Below, one piece after another: positions 26,915 to 35,575 of a stretch of 64,000 bases of DNA. The translations under genes and the position numbers were made by a program. A model generated the notes under the pieces. It was not told the DNA's origin. It made no database searches and saw only the letters and a program-made list of their open reading frames with translations. The stretch is taken from positions 62,001-126,000 of the forward strand of contig JBGAPI010000003.1 in NCBI GenBank assembly GCA_044221335.1, written 5' to 3'. The DNA is from JBGAPI01 sp044221335. GTDB taxonomy: Bacteria > Pseudomonadota > Gammaproteobacteria > Xanthomonadales > Ahniellaceae. How positions within the stretch are numbered: the first letter of the stretch is position 1; every line of letters starts with the position of its first letter.

Positions 26915-28197
26915 CGCGGCGGCGTTTCCCGCGGGGCGCCGTCGAGGCCGAGGTCGACCAGCAGCGCGGACTCGCGACCGCGCCAGGCGTCCTGCCGTTC
27001 ACGCATCGTCGCCAGCGCCGGCTCGATGCTGTCCGGGGTCAACGCGATCCCGAAGTCGTCGTCGCCACCCTCCGCGTAGAGCCGGAACAGCACGCGATCG
27101 CCGAGTTCCTTGCGGAAGTGCGAGAACTCCCAGTAGCCCTGCATCGGCGTGGTCGCGTCGGACATCGGCGGCACGGCTTCGGTGGTGACGGCATTCGCGC
27201 AGGAGAAATCGACCAGCGGGAACGCCGGCTTGCCGGCCGCCGCCGCGGCCTCGGCATGCAGCCGCACGAGCGCGCGCTTCCACTCGTCCATCGCCGCCCA
27301 GAAACCGGCCTTGCGGTAGATCTCGCACTCGGCGGCATGACCCGGCGAGATGAAGACGCGCAGGTCGATGCCATGGCGGTAGGACTCCGCCAGCAGTCGC
27401 CGGTAGCTGGTGAACGGAGCCTCGCGCCCATCGCGGCCCTGTGCCATCGCCTTGGGCAACAGCGCGTTGCCGGCGAGCTCGTCGAGGTAGATCCGGCTCT
27501 TGATCGCGAAGGCGCGCCGCCAGCCGCCGGCGGCGAGTACCTGCTGCGACTGCTTCGTCCAGTGGCGCTGGCCGTTCGGGTAATAGGGCCAGTCGATGTC
27601 CTCGAGCGCGTGATGGTGCAGTTGCGTCCAGCTGTCGTCGAGCGTGTCGGCCGAGAAGGTGGTGACCCAGCGATCGGCGAAGGATCCGAGGCTGCCGAAG
27701 GCTCCGGGACGGTACAGCCGCGTCTCGGAGAAGTCGGACTCCGGCGCCTCGGCGGCATCGAACATCCTGAAATCGATGCCGATCACCACCGTCTTCAGCG
27801 GGTCGGCCAGCAGTGCGTGGTCGAAATAGCGGGTCACCTCGTAGATCGTCGCGCTGGGTAGCCCGGCATTGAACGGGCGGAGCCCGCGCTGGCGGAACAC
27901 CGGGTGGTCCGGATCGAGGCCGTATTCGGTGCGCGAGGAGCCGAGCAGCACGGCGTCGATGTCGCCGTTGGCGAGCCGCGCCGCCTTCCACAGCCGCACG
28001 TGCCTGTCGAGCGCGGGCTTCCAGTCGACCTCCGCGGCGGAGAGCCGCGTCTCGAACAGGTTGTAGGGGTCGATCCGGCGGTTGAAGCCGCCGACCGCAC
28101 CGACCAGCAGCGCGAACAGCAGGAAGAACGCCACGCCGAAGCGGCGCGCGCCGGGGCCGGCCTGGCCGGTGGGACTCGCGGAGGTCGACTCGCTCAT
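26911..28197 (-). CDS. Membrane-anchored SGNH/AlgX-like acyltransferase partner
   Basis: 428-residue protein with one N-terminal membrane helix (about residues 20-38) and a periplasmic domain. The nucleophile block LLGSSRTEYG (about 84-93) resembles the GxSR/GDS-type Ser motif of DltD/AlgJ/AlgX-like hydrolase-fold proteins. Immediately upstream in the same direction (4-bp gap) is an MBOAT gene. Such pairs move acyl groups across the membrane and onto a polysaccharide, so this is the likely periplasmic acyl-transferring partner. Exact acyl group unknown. Confidence 0.72.
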   Translation of the reverse strand: MSESTSASPTGQAGPGARRFGVAFFLLFALLVGAVGGFNRRIDPYNLFETRLSAAEVDWKPALDRHVRLWKAARLANGDIDAVLLGSSRTEYGLDPDHPVFRQRGLRPFNAGLPSATIYEVTRYFDHALLADPLKTVVIGIDFRMFDAAEAPESDFSETRLYRPGAFGSLGSFADRWVTTFSADTLDDSWTQLHHHALEDIDWPYYPNGQRHWTKQSQQVLAAGGWRRAFAIKSRIYLDELAGNALLPKAMAQGRDGREAPFTSYRRLLAESYRHGIDLRVFISPGHAAECEIYRKAGFWAAMDEWKRALVRLHAEAAAAAGKPAFPLVDFSCANAVTTEAVPPMSDATTPMQGYWEFSHFRKELGDRVLFRLYAEGGDDDFGIALTPDSIEPALATMRERQDAWRGRESALLVDLGLDGAPRETPPR

Positions 28198-28201
28198 CGG
28201 C

Positions 28202-29743
28202 TCAGAACTGGAAGTAGAGGAAGGACTGCACGCGGTTCAGCAGCACCACGGCCAGCGCCGCGGCGAGCGCCAGCAGTACCGCCCAGCGCAGGTTCGGGCG
28301 GAACTCGAGCCCGAAGTCGTGGCGCGGCGCCGCCGCCGTGCGGAGATCGCGCGGGATGAACACGTGGATCGCCGCGGGCATCCACCAGCACACCGCGAGC
28401 AGTGCCAGCAGCACCCCGATCACCTCGTGCGGATGCCCGAAGAGGCCGTTCGGCGACAGCCCGTCGGCGTGCAGCGGCAGCCACGAAGGCAGCCGCTGGA
28501 GGACCGCCTCCGGCAGCGACCGCGGCAACGACAGGCCGCTGCCGCCGAACATCGCCGACAGCATCCGGCCGGCGACTTCGAAACTCGGTGCGCGGAACAT
28601 CACCCAGCCGACCACGACCGCGACCAGGGTCAGGGCCATCGCGGCATGCCGCGCCAGCACGCCCTGCCCCGCCGTCCAGCCGAGCCGCTCGCGCAGTGCG
28701 GCCCAGGCGTGGTTGATGCACAGGTAGGTGCCGTGCAGTGCGCCCCAGGCGACGAAGGTCCAGGCGGCGCCGTGCCACAGGCCACCGAGCAGCATCGTCA
28801 GCAGCAGGTTGAGGTAGCGCCGCGCCGAACCGCCGCGGTTGCCGCCGAGCGGGATGTAGAGGTAGTTGCGCAGGAAATACGACAGCGTCATGTGCCAGCG
28901 CCGCCAGAAGTCGACGATCGAGGTGGCCTGGTAGGGCGAGTTGAAGTTCTCCGGCAGGCGGATGCCGAACAGGAAGCCGAGCCCGATGGTCATGTCAGAA
29001 TAGCCGGAGAAGTCGAAGTACAGCTGGAAGGTGTAGGCCATCGCGCCGCACCACGCCTCGACGAACGACAGCGTGTCGGTCGCGGCATGGCTGAACACCA
29101 GGTTCGCCGTCGGCGCGACCTGGTCGGCGATCACCACCTTCTTGAACAGGCCGACCACGAGCATCGCGATGCCCCAGGGCCAGCGCTGTCGCCAGGAATC
29201 CCAGGCCGAGCGCTGCACGAACTGCGGCAGCACGCTCTGCGGGTGCACGATCGGGCCCGCGATCAGGTGCGGGAAGAACAGCACGAACAGCGCGTAGTGC
29301 GGCAGGTCCGGCGCAGGGTCGTGGCCGCGCTGGGTGTCGACCAGGTAGGCGATCTGCTGGAAGGTGAAGAACGAGATCGCCAGGGGCAGCACGATCCCGA
29401 CGGTCGGCAGCGCGACGAGCCCGCTGGCGTCGAGCGTGCGGATCAGGAAATCGAGGTACTTGAACAGTGCCAGCAGCGCGAGGTTCATTCCGACCGCCGC
29501 CGCCAGCAGGCCGCGTCCGCCGGGCCGGCGCCGGTGGATGGCGACGCCGAGGTGGTAGTTGACCAGCACCGAGCCGCCGATCAGCGCGAGGTAGCGAGGA
29601 TCCCAGTAGGCGTAGAACACCAGCGACGCGACGATCAGCGTCGACACCACCGCACGCGTTCCGGGCCGGGCCAGCGCGAGCCGGAACGCGATCCAGGCCA
29701 GCGGCAGGAACAGGAACAGGAAGGGATAGGAGCTGAACAGCAT
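28202..29743 (-). CDS. MBOAT O-acyltransferase (AlgI-like)
   Basis: 513-residue membrane-bound O-acyltransferase with about ten helices. Seen: the AlgI-type block FWRRWHMTLSYFLRNYLYIP (about 279-298) and the catalytic motif GGLWHGAAWTFVAWGALHG with His324 and His338. Known family role: accept an acyl group (commonly acetyl) in the membrane and pass it to an exported partner. The SGNH-like gene next to it supplies that partner. Start ATG (MLFSSYPF) has the AlgI-type N-terminus. Confidence 0.93.
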   Translation of the reverse strand: MLFSSYPFLFLFLPLAWIAFRLALARPGTRAVVSTLIVASLVFYAYWDPRYLALIGGSVLVNYHLGVAIHRRRPGGRGLLAAAVGMNLALLALFKYLDFLIRTLDASGLVALPTVGIVLPLAISFFTFQQIAYLVDTQRGHDPAPDLPHYALFVLFFPHLIAGPIVHPQSVLPQFVQRSAWDSWRQRWPWGIAMLVVGLFKKVVIADQVAPTANLVFSHAATDTLSFVEAWCGAMAYTFQLYFDFSGYSDMTIGLGFLFGIRLPENFNSPYQATSIVDFWRRWHMTLSYFLRNYLYIPLGGNRGGSARRYLNLLLTMLLGGLWHGAAWTFVAWGALHGTYLCINHAWAALRERLGWTAGQGVLARHAAMALTLVAVVVGWVMFRAPSFEVAGRMLSAMFGGSGLSLPRSLPEAVLQRLPSWLPLHADGLSPNGLFGHPHEVIGVLLALLAVCWWMPAAIHVFIPRDLRTAAAPRHDFGLEFRPNLRWAVLLALAAALAVVLLNRVQSFLYFQF

Positions 29744-29781
29744 CGGTGGTCCCGGGGGCCGGTCTCGTCAGGTCGTCGGGT

Positions 29782-31044
29782 TCATGAGTGCGGCCCACGA
29801 ACCGCAGGCCACAGCGCCCGCAGGCGCGACAGCATGCGCCAGCTGCGCGAGCGGAGGATCCGCTCGATCGTGGCGCCGCGCTCGGCCAGCGCCAGCCGCG
29901 CGTTGCCGAGTTCCGCGGCGAGACGCGCCTGATCCTGCCGCGCGAAAAGCGGATGCCGCGGCGCCAGCGCGGCGAGGTCGGCGACGAGGGTTTCGGCATG
30001 ATCGAGCCCGGCGGCAGCAGGAAGCATCCGGGCAGGCAGCTGCAGGGGCTCGCCGCTGGCGCGAGCGGAGCGGCCGGCAGCGATCATCGCCGTCGCCAGC
30101 GCGACGACCCGCGCCGTCGCGGCACCGTCCGCGCGTACCTGGTCGGCGACGAGGAAGTCCTGCCACCAGCAGCGCTCCGGTGTCGCCTCCAGCACCTCGT
30201 CCAGCACCCGCGCGATCGCTCCCGCCTCGCGGATGTGCCATGCCGCGCGCAGGAGCTCGGGCACGCCGCTGTAGTCGATCAGCACGACCGGCTTGCCGAG
30301 GATCATCGCCTCGATCGCCACCGTCGACGGCTGGCAGACGACCAGATCGACGCCGGCCAGCTGCTCCGCCAGCGGCGGCGGATCGCCGGTGGTGACGGCG
30401 CCAGGAATGTCGGCGAGCGGTTCCGAGAGGCGCCAGACCAGCTCGCGGATGCGGCCCCTGCCGTAGAGCGCGGCCAGCACCGGGCTCAGGTCGAGAAACG
30501 CCTGCCGCGCGACCGCCCGCTGTGCCGCGTCGAATCCCGGAGTGCGCGCCGAAGCCACCAGCACCCGCGGCGCGGACGGCGGCGCCTGGCAGCGCCGGGT
30601 CGCGCCGAGCGGATCGAAGCGCGGGCTGCCGGTGATCTCCACCCGGCCGACGTTGCCCCAGGCTTCGAGCAGGCGCGCCTGGCTGGCGCCGAGACAGGCG
30701 AACTTCGACGACTGCAGCGGCCGCATCAGCGGCATTCCGCACTGCTCATCGGCATCGCGCGGATGGGCGAAGCAGTTGCGCCACTCGAGGACGCCGTCGG
30801 CGAGATGCAGGCTCGGTACGCCGCGCGCCGCGAGGCCGGGCAGCGCCTGCGCGGCGAGCGCCCCGGACTCGTCGTTCGTCAGCACGAGGTCGAACGCCGG
30901 CAGTCGCGCCGGGTCCGCGAACGCGCCGGATTCGACGTCGCTCCATTCGCCCGGCAGCGCTTCGCGGAGCAAGGCGAAGAAGCCGTGCTTGTGACGGCCG
31001 TCGACGACCGCGATGCGCGGCGTCGGGCTCAGTGGTGATGCCAA
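29782..31044 (-). CDS. GT-B-like capsular/surface-carbohydrate glycosyltransferase
   Basis: About 420 residues. N-lobe: RIAVVDGRHKHGFFALLREA and SLHLADGVLEWRNCF; C-lobe: VVCQPSTVAIEAMILGKPVV, a block seen in CDP-glycerol/CMP-Kdo-type and capsule GT-B proteins. The C-terminal tail is a coiled-coil ending in ILRSRSWRMLSRLRAL, a tail often attached to polysaccharide glycosyltransferases. No ATG or GTG fits the start: TTG at 31044 is used here, and a CTG whose CTGA overlaps the upstream stop (31032) is an alternative. Substrate unknown. Confidence 0.68.
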   Translation of the reverse strand: MASPLSPTPRIAVVDGRHKHGFFALLREALPGEWSDVESGAFADPARLPAFDLVLTNDESGALAAQALPGLAARGVPSLHLADGVLEWRNCFAHPRDADEQCGMPLMRPLQSSKFACLGASQARLLEAWGNVGRVEITGSPRFDPLGATRRCQAPPSAPRVLVASARTPGFDAAQRAVARQAFLDLSPVLAALYGRGRIRELVWRLSEPLADIPGAVTTGDPPPLAEQLAGVDLVVCQPSTVAIEAMILGKPVVLIDYSGVPELLRAAWHIREAGAIARVLDEVLEATPERCWWQDFLVADQVRADGAATARVVALATAMIAAGRSARASGEPLQLPARMLPAAAGLDHAETLVADLAALAPRHPLFARQDQARLAAELGNARLALAERGATIERILRSRSWRMLSRLRALWPAVRGPHS

Positions 31045-31874
31045 GGGTAGTTGCCGCGCGACAGCCGCCAGGCCCGCTTCGCCTGCCGCCACAGCGAGGC
31101 CCAGGCGGAGTTGCCGGCATCGACATCCTGCCGCGCGAAGCCGCGCAGCCGGGTCAGCGCGACGTCGGCATCGCTGATGAAGCCCGCCGCCCGCGCCTGC
31201 CGATAGGCCTCGTACCAGAGCTCGCCCGACGGATGCCCGGGGAATTTCCACGGCTGCGTCGTGAGCTCGGTGTAGTGCAGCAGCGCAGTGTCGGGGCGCG
31301 CGAGGTCGAACTCGTTCCAGCGCCGCTCCATTTCGCCGATCGCGAACGGATGGCGGGCGAGGAACTCCGGACTCATCTGGCTGAGATCGTCGTAGCGGAG
31401 CAGCCCGGCGTCGATGTCGGCGTAGTAGGCGGCGAGGTCGAAGCGGGTGCGCGCGCAGTCGATCAGCGCGACGCTCATGCCCCACTGGCGCGCGCCGCGG
31501 CCGGGATAGGCGTCGCCGCGGGCCAGGAAGTCGACCCCGTCGGTCGACGCGTCGAGCAGCGGCACGATGTCGGTGAGGCAGACGATGTCCGAGTCGAGCC
31601 ACAGCGCGCGCCCGCGGTGCTCCATCAGCTCGGGAATCAGGAACCGGTACAGGGAAAACTCGGTCGCGCGGTTGCGGTATTTCAGCGCCAGCGGAAAGTC
31701 GAGCAGCCGCGGCGGAAGTCCCTCGACCTCGAGCGCGTTGTGGGTGCCATTGAACACCCGGATCTCGAGCGGCCGGCTCGCGTGCCGGCGCAACGACCAG
31801 ATCAGGGTCTTGCGCTCCAGCAGGCTGGCCTCGCCGGAGCCGATGAAGATGACGGTGGGATGCGTCGCGCTCAT
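31029..31874 (-). CDS. GT8-family glycosyltransferase
   Basis: 281-residue GT-A enzyme of the family 8 type (LPS galactosyl/glucosyltransferase-like). Seen: TVIFIGSGEASLLERKTLIW, ATEFSLYRFLIPELM, the DxD metal site RALWLDSDIVCLTDI, and LLHYTELTTQPWKFPG, the conserved C-terminal H-x-x-x-x-x-K/W region. The ATG overlaps the FkbM gene stop as ATGA. Confidence 0.85.
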   Translation of the reverse strand: MSATHPTVIFIGSGEASLLERKTLIWSLRRHASRPLEIRVFNGTHNALEVEGLPPRLLDFPLALKYRNRATEFSLYRFLIPELMEHRGRALWLDSDIVCLTDIVPLLDASTDGVDFLARGDAYPGRGARQWGMSVALIDCARTRFDLAAYYADIDAGLLRYDDLSQMSPEFLARHPFAIGEMERRWNEFDLARPDTALLHYTELTTQPWKFPGHPSGELWYEAYRQARAAGFISDADVALTRLRGFARQDVDAGNSAWASLWRQAKRAWRLSRGNYPWHHH

Positions 31875-32695
31875 CGCGGCCGGTAGACACGGTTGTGGGT
31901 AATGCTGTCGGGATCGGCGCCAGCCGCGATGCGCTCGCGTCCGAGCCGGGTCTCGTGGCGCGTCGCCAGCGCCCAGCCGAGCTCGTCCATGAAGGCGCCG
32001 ATGCCGTCGTCGCGCTTCGGACTGACCTCCACCTGGACGGTCTTCGGCCGCGCCGCGCCACCGAGCAGCGCGCGCATGCCGCGCAGGATCGGCAGCTCGT
32101 TGCCGTCGACGTCGATCTTGACGTGGTCGACGCGCTCGACCTCGCCGGCGGCGACCAGCCCGTCGAGCGTGCGCACGACCTTGCGCTCGACGGCGGCCGC
32201 CGTGAAGTCGCGGCCCTGGTCGTCGACCGGAGTGTCGAGCTGGCTCTGCGACGTGCCGGCATCGAAGCGGAAGTAGTGGAAGGGCCCGAAGCCCTCGCGC
32301 TCGCCGAGTGCCAGCGTGTAGACCCGCACGCGCTCGGACAGCCCGTTCAGCGCGAGGTTCTCCAGCAGGCTCACCGCGTTCGCGAGGTGCGGCTCGAAGG
32401 CGTAGACCCGGCCTTCCGCGCCGACCAGCCGCGCGGCCACCACGGTGTACAGGCCGACGTTGGCACCGACGTCGACCACGCGGTCGCCCTCGCCGAGGCT
32501 GTCATGCAGCCACGCGATCGTGCCGGCCTCCTTGTGCGCCAACGTCGTCGCGCGCTCGATCTCGACCGGGTTGCGGCAGGCGAAGCGGTAGTGGCGGCCG
32601 CCGGCCTCGGCGTCGACGTGACGGACGATGCGCTCGCGGCGGGGCAGCAGCCAGTCGATCGCGCGGGAACGCAGCCAGTCGCGCGGGCCGCTCAT
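31871..32695 (-). CDS. FkbM-family SAM-dependent methyltransferase
   Basis: 274-residue methyltransferase. Seen: SAM-binding motif I VVDVGANVGLYTVVAARLVG, acidic motif VYAFEPHLANA, and VDHVKIDVDGNELPILRGM of the FkbM family. It probably O-methylates a sugar of the polymer. It lies between a 2OG oxygenase and GT8 genes and three genes from the Wzt ATPase; in ABC-exported O-antigens a terminal methyl group can be the export signal, so an end-capping role is plausible but inferred. Confidence 0.88.
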   Translation of the reverse strand: MSGPRDWLRSRAIDWLLPRRERIVRHVDAEAGGRHYRFACRNPVEIERATTLAHKEAGTIAWLHDSLGEGDRVVDVGANVGLYTVVAARLVGAEGRVYAFEPHLANAVSLLENLALNGLSERVRVYTLALGEREGFGPFHYFRFDAGTSQSQLDTPVDDQGRDFTAAAVERKVVRTLDGLVAAGEVERVDHVKIDVDGNELPILRGMRALLGGAARPKTVQVEVSPKRDDGIGAFMDELGWALATRHETRLGRERIAAGADPDSITHNRVYRPR

Positions 32696-33429
32696 GCCGG
32701 ATACTCGATGTTGATGGTGAGCGTCTTGCGCAGCGCGCCCTCCGGACCCGTCATCGGATGCACGCAGTGCAGCGAGTTGAATGTCTTCACGAAGGTCACG
32801 CACTGGTTGGGCTCGAAGGCGAAGGTGTGCAGCGTGTCCACCGCGTCGAAGGTCAGCCAGCGGTTCAGCTGGTTGTAGGTGTCGCGCGGATCGCGCGGCT
32901 TCAGCGTCGAGGTGCCGCCGCCCCACTCCGGCCGCCATTCACCGGGACGGTTCATCGACAGCACCAGCGTGATGAGCTTGTTGGGGGCGTCCGTGTGCGG
33001 CAGGATCGAGCCGCCGGCGGCCGGCATCATCGAGAACTCGAAGCGCGCCGACAGCGGTGTCGGTCCGGACAGGCGGCCGCGCAGCAGCCAGCGCGCGAGG
33101 TCCTTCAGTCCCGGGCGACCGACCGCGAGACCGAGGTCGACATGCCGCCGCTTCAGCATCGCGATCACGCCTTCGATGAAGGCGGGCGACTCCACGCCGG
33201 CGAGGAACCGCTGCCACGACGGGTGGCCGGCGATGAAAGTCCGGTAGTTGTCGGCGTTGTTGAGCTTGGACAGCGCGTATTTGTTGCCGAGATCGGGCCG
33301 GTGCAGGAACAGCGCGGTGTCCGGCCAGCTGGCCGACAGCTCGGCGTAGGTCGCGGGATCGAGCACCGCCGCGCTGTAGGCGATCGGATAGGGGTCGTAG
33401 GTGAGCTCGGTGCGGTCAAAGTTCAGCAT
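32692..33429 (-). CDS. 2OG-Fe(II) oxygenase superfamily protein
   Basis: 245-residue protein with the iron facial triad of 2-oxoglutarate-dependent oxygenases: His and Asp in SILPHTDAPNKLITL, distal His in LHCVHPMTGP, and Arg in ALRKTLTINIEY for 2-oxoglutarate binding. Its place between the ABC exporter and the methyltransferase suggests a glycan-modifying hydroxylase, but the substrate cannot be read. ATG start overlaps the wzt stop (ATGCTGA). Confidence 0.82.
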   Translation of the reverse strand: MLNFDRTELTYDPYPIAYSAAVLDPATYAELSASWPDTALFLHRPDLGNKYALSKLNNADNYRTFIAGHPSWQRFLAGVESPAFIEGVIAMLKRRHVDLGLAVGRPGLKDLARWLLRGRLSGPTPLSARFEFSMMPAAGGSILPHTDAPNKLITLVLSMNRPGEWRPEWGGGTSTLKPRDPRDTYNQLNRWLTFDAVDTLHTFAFEPNQCVTFVKTFNSLHCVHPMTGPEGALRKTLTINIEYPA

Positions 33430-34727
33430 GGGGTGTTTCCGCGGGGAGGAGGCTCGCCGGTTGTCTGCAGGAACCAGCGGCGCGGCTGGAAGTACATCGA
33501 CTGCCGCACCCGGTGGCTTTCGGCCACGGTGAAGCGAAGTCCCTCGACCATGTCGCTCACGGTGAAGCCGCGGGTGCGGACGGAGAGCTTCATCGAGTAG
33601 GCGCCGGGGCGCAGACCGAAAGGATCGAGATCGAGCACGATCGTCTGCCGGCCGGCGACGAGATCGAAGCGCGCGTCGTCGTGGTCGCTGAACAGCTGCA
33701 GCACCCGCTCGTCGTCGAGCGCCTGGTCCTGGATCCCGACGAACAGCTGCACCTGCGGCAGCGCCTGCTGCGCATCGACCTCGACCCGGAGCCGCACCGG
33801 CGTTCCGGGCTCCAGCACCGTCAGCGTGCTGCCGTCGACCGGGTCGGCGAAGTCGACGCGCACGATGCGTGCGTCGTGGCCGGCGTCGGGCGGGAACTCC
33901 CAGCGGGTCGCGGCGCCCTGCCCCGCCGCCTGGCCGAGCTGGTCGCGCTCGTAGCGCATCATCACGTCGTTGGCATCGCCGACGTCGACCACGTTGCCGG
34001 CCGCGAGGTAGGCCGCATGCTCGCAGGCCGACAGGATCACCTGCGGCTGGTGCGCGACCAGGATGAACGAGGTGCCGCGCTCGCGCAGCTCGCGCAGCCG
34101 GCGGTAGCACTTCAGCCGGAACCGGAGGTCGCCGACCGCGAGCACCTCGTCGATCAGCATGATGTCGGGGTCGGTGTGCACCGCGCAGGCGAAGCCCAGG
34201 CGGGACAGCATGCCCGAGCTGTAGGTGCGGATCGGCGCATCGATCGCGTGGGCGATCTCTGCGAAGTCGATCACCGCGTCGACCCGCTCGCGGATCCGCT
34301 TCGGCGGCACGCCGAGCAGGGCGAGGTTCACGTCGATGTTCTCGCGGCCCGACAGCACCGGATTGAATCCCGCCCCCATCGCCAGCAGCGGTGCCAGCCG
34401 GCCGCGCACGTGGATGCTGCCCTGGTCGGGGCGGATCAGGCCGGAGATCAGGCGCAGCAGGGTGGTCTTTCCGGCCCCGTTGGCGCCGACCAGTCCGAGC
34501 GACTCGCCGCGACGCAGCGTCAGGTCGACATTCCGCAACGCCCAGAACTCGCCGGTACGCAGTTCGGAGCGGTTCGGCGCGAGACCGAGGCACTCGGCGC
34601 CGACATCGGTCGCGGCGTACAGCATCGAGCGCTTGAGGCTGCGGCAGAGCTTCTTCGACACGCCGCGGACCGCGACCACGATGTCGTCGTCGCGACCGGT
34701 TTCCTCGGTCCGGATCGCGTCGTTCAT
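33423..34727 (-). CDS. wzt: Wzt-type ABC transporter ATPase with C-terminal carbohydrate-binding-like domain
   Basis: 434-residue ATPase of a polysaccharide ABC exporter. Seen: Walker A GLVGANGAGKTTLLRLIS, signature YSSGMLSRLGFA, Walker B DIMLIDEVLAVGD and H-loop ILVAHQPQ within about residues 40-260. The remaining about 170 residues form a beta-rich Wzt-C-like domain (VQLFVGIQDQALDD, VLDLDPFGLRPGAYSMKLSV). Such domains recognise the modified non-reducing end of the glycan before export. The permease gene lies directly upstream with an ATGA overlap. Confidence 0.93.
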   Translation of the reverse strand: MNDAIRTEETGRDDDIVVAVRGVSKKLCRSLKRSMLYAATDVGAECLGLAPNRSELRTGEFWALRNVDLTLRRGESLGLVGANGAGKTTLLRLISGLIRPDQGSIHVRGRLAPLLAMGAGFNPVLSGRENIDVNLALLGVPPKRIRERVDAVIDFAEIAHAIDAPIRTYSSGMLSRLGFACAVHTDPDIMLIDEVLAVGDLRFRLKCYRRLRELRERGTSFILVAHQPQVILSACEHAAYLAAGNVVDVGDANDVMMRYERDQLGQAAGQGAATRWEFPPDAGHDARIVRVDFADPVDGSTLTVLEPGTPVRLRVEVDAQQALPQVQLFVGIQDQALDDERVLQLFSDHDDARFDLVAGRQTIVLDLDPFGLRPGAYSMKLSVRTRGFTVSDMVEGLRFTVAESHRVRQSMYFQPRRWFLQTTGEPPPRGNTPC

Positions 34728-35575
34728 GCGCTGATCCGCTCCACCGCATAGGGCACTGCCAGCCGGAACACGACCCAGGAAACGAACAGGCCGAGCAGCG
34801 CCGCTGCGGAGATCCACAGCGACGGCGCGAGCGCCGCAAGGTCGCCGACCGTCGCCGCGTCGCGCGCGAGCGTGAGCAATGGCGCCACCGGATTCCAGGC
34901 GGTCCAGGCCGCGACGATCGAACCGGGGCGCGGCACGTAGATCACCGGCGAGGCGAGCATCCAGACCATGCCGAGGATCGACAGGCCGCGGGTCACGTCG
35001 TCGCTGATCATCGACAGCGGAGCGAGCAGCACGCCGAACAAGGTACCGAGCAGGATCAGCCCCCCCACGGCCGCCAGCCCGACCAGTGCCTGCGACGACG
35101 GCAGCAGGCCGAACCAGGCGAAGCAGGCGGCGATCAGCAGCAGCCGGACCATGAAGTTGAACAGGGTCGTTCCCACCGCCACCAGGACCAGGGTCTCGCG
35201 CGGGAAAGCGATCCGCGCCAGCAGGAAGCGCGCCTGCCCGACCGCGGCGACCGGGCCGGACAAGGCGTCGAAGAAGGTCTGCCACAGGGTGATGCCGATC
35301 AGCGCGTAGGCGGGATAGGGAATCTGCGACGTGCCGAAATCGATCGCCTTGCCGCGGCTCGCCGCGGTCAGCGCGAAGGCGGTCACCAGGGGTGGCACGA
35401 AGGCCCAGATGTAGCCGAGGAAGGACGCGCGGTACTGCGCCTTCAGGTCGCGCAGCACCATGATCCGCGCAAGCGGCAGCGCGGCGAGCAGGTCGCGCCA
35501 CATGCCGGCGACGAGCCGGCGCGGCCGGCGCAGCGCCGGCAGGGAGTCGTGCACGACGTCGTGGTCGCCGCTCAT
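34724..35575 (-). CDS. wzm: Wzm-type polysaccharide ABC transporter permease
   Basis: 283-residue ABC-2 permease with six helices. Seen: VLRDLKAQYRASFLGYIWAF near the N-terminus (the conserved R-x-x-Y-x-x-S-x-L-G-x-x-W block of polysaccharide exporters) and a C-terminal WNPVAPLLTLARDA. It pairs with the Wzt-type ATPase immediately downstream to move undecaprenyl-linked glycan across the inner membrane. ATG start overlaps the upstream glycosyltransferase end. Confidence 0.92.
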   Translation of the reverse strand: MSGDHDVVHDSLPALRRPRRLVAGMWRDLLAALPLARIMVLRDLKAQYRASFLGYIWAFVPPLVTAFALTAASRGKAIDFGTSQIPYPAYALIGITLWQTFFDALSGPVAAVGQARFLLARIAFPRETLVLVAVGTTLFNFMVRLLLIAACFAWFGLLPSSQALVGLAAVGGLILLGTLFGVLLAPLSMISDDVTRGLSILGMVWMLASPVIYVPRPGSIVAAWTAWNPVAPLLTLARDAATVGDLAALAPSLWISAAALLGLFVSWVVFRLAVPYAVERISA

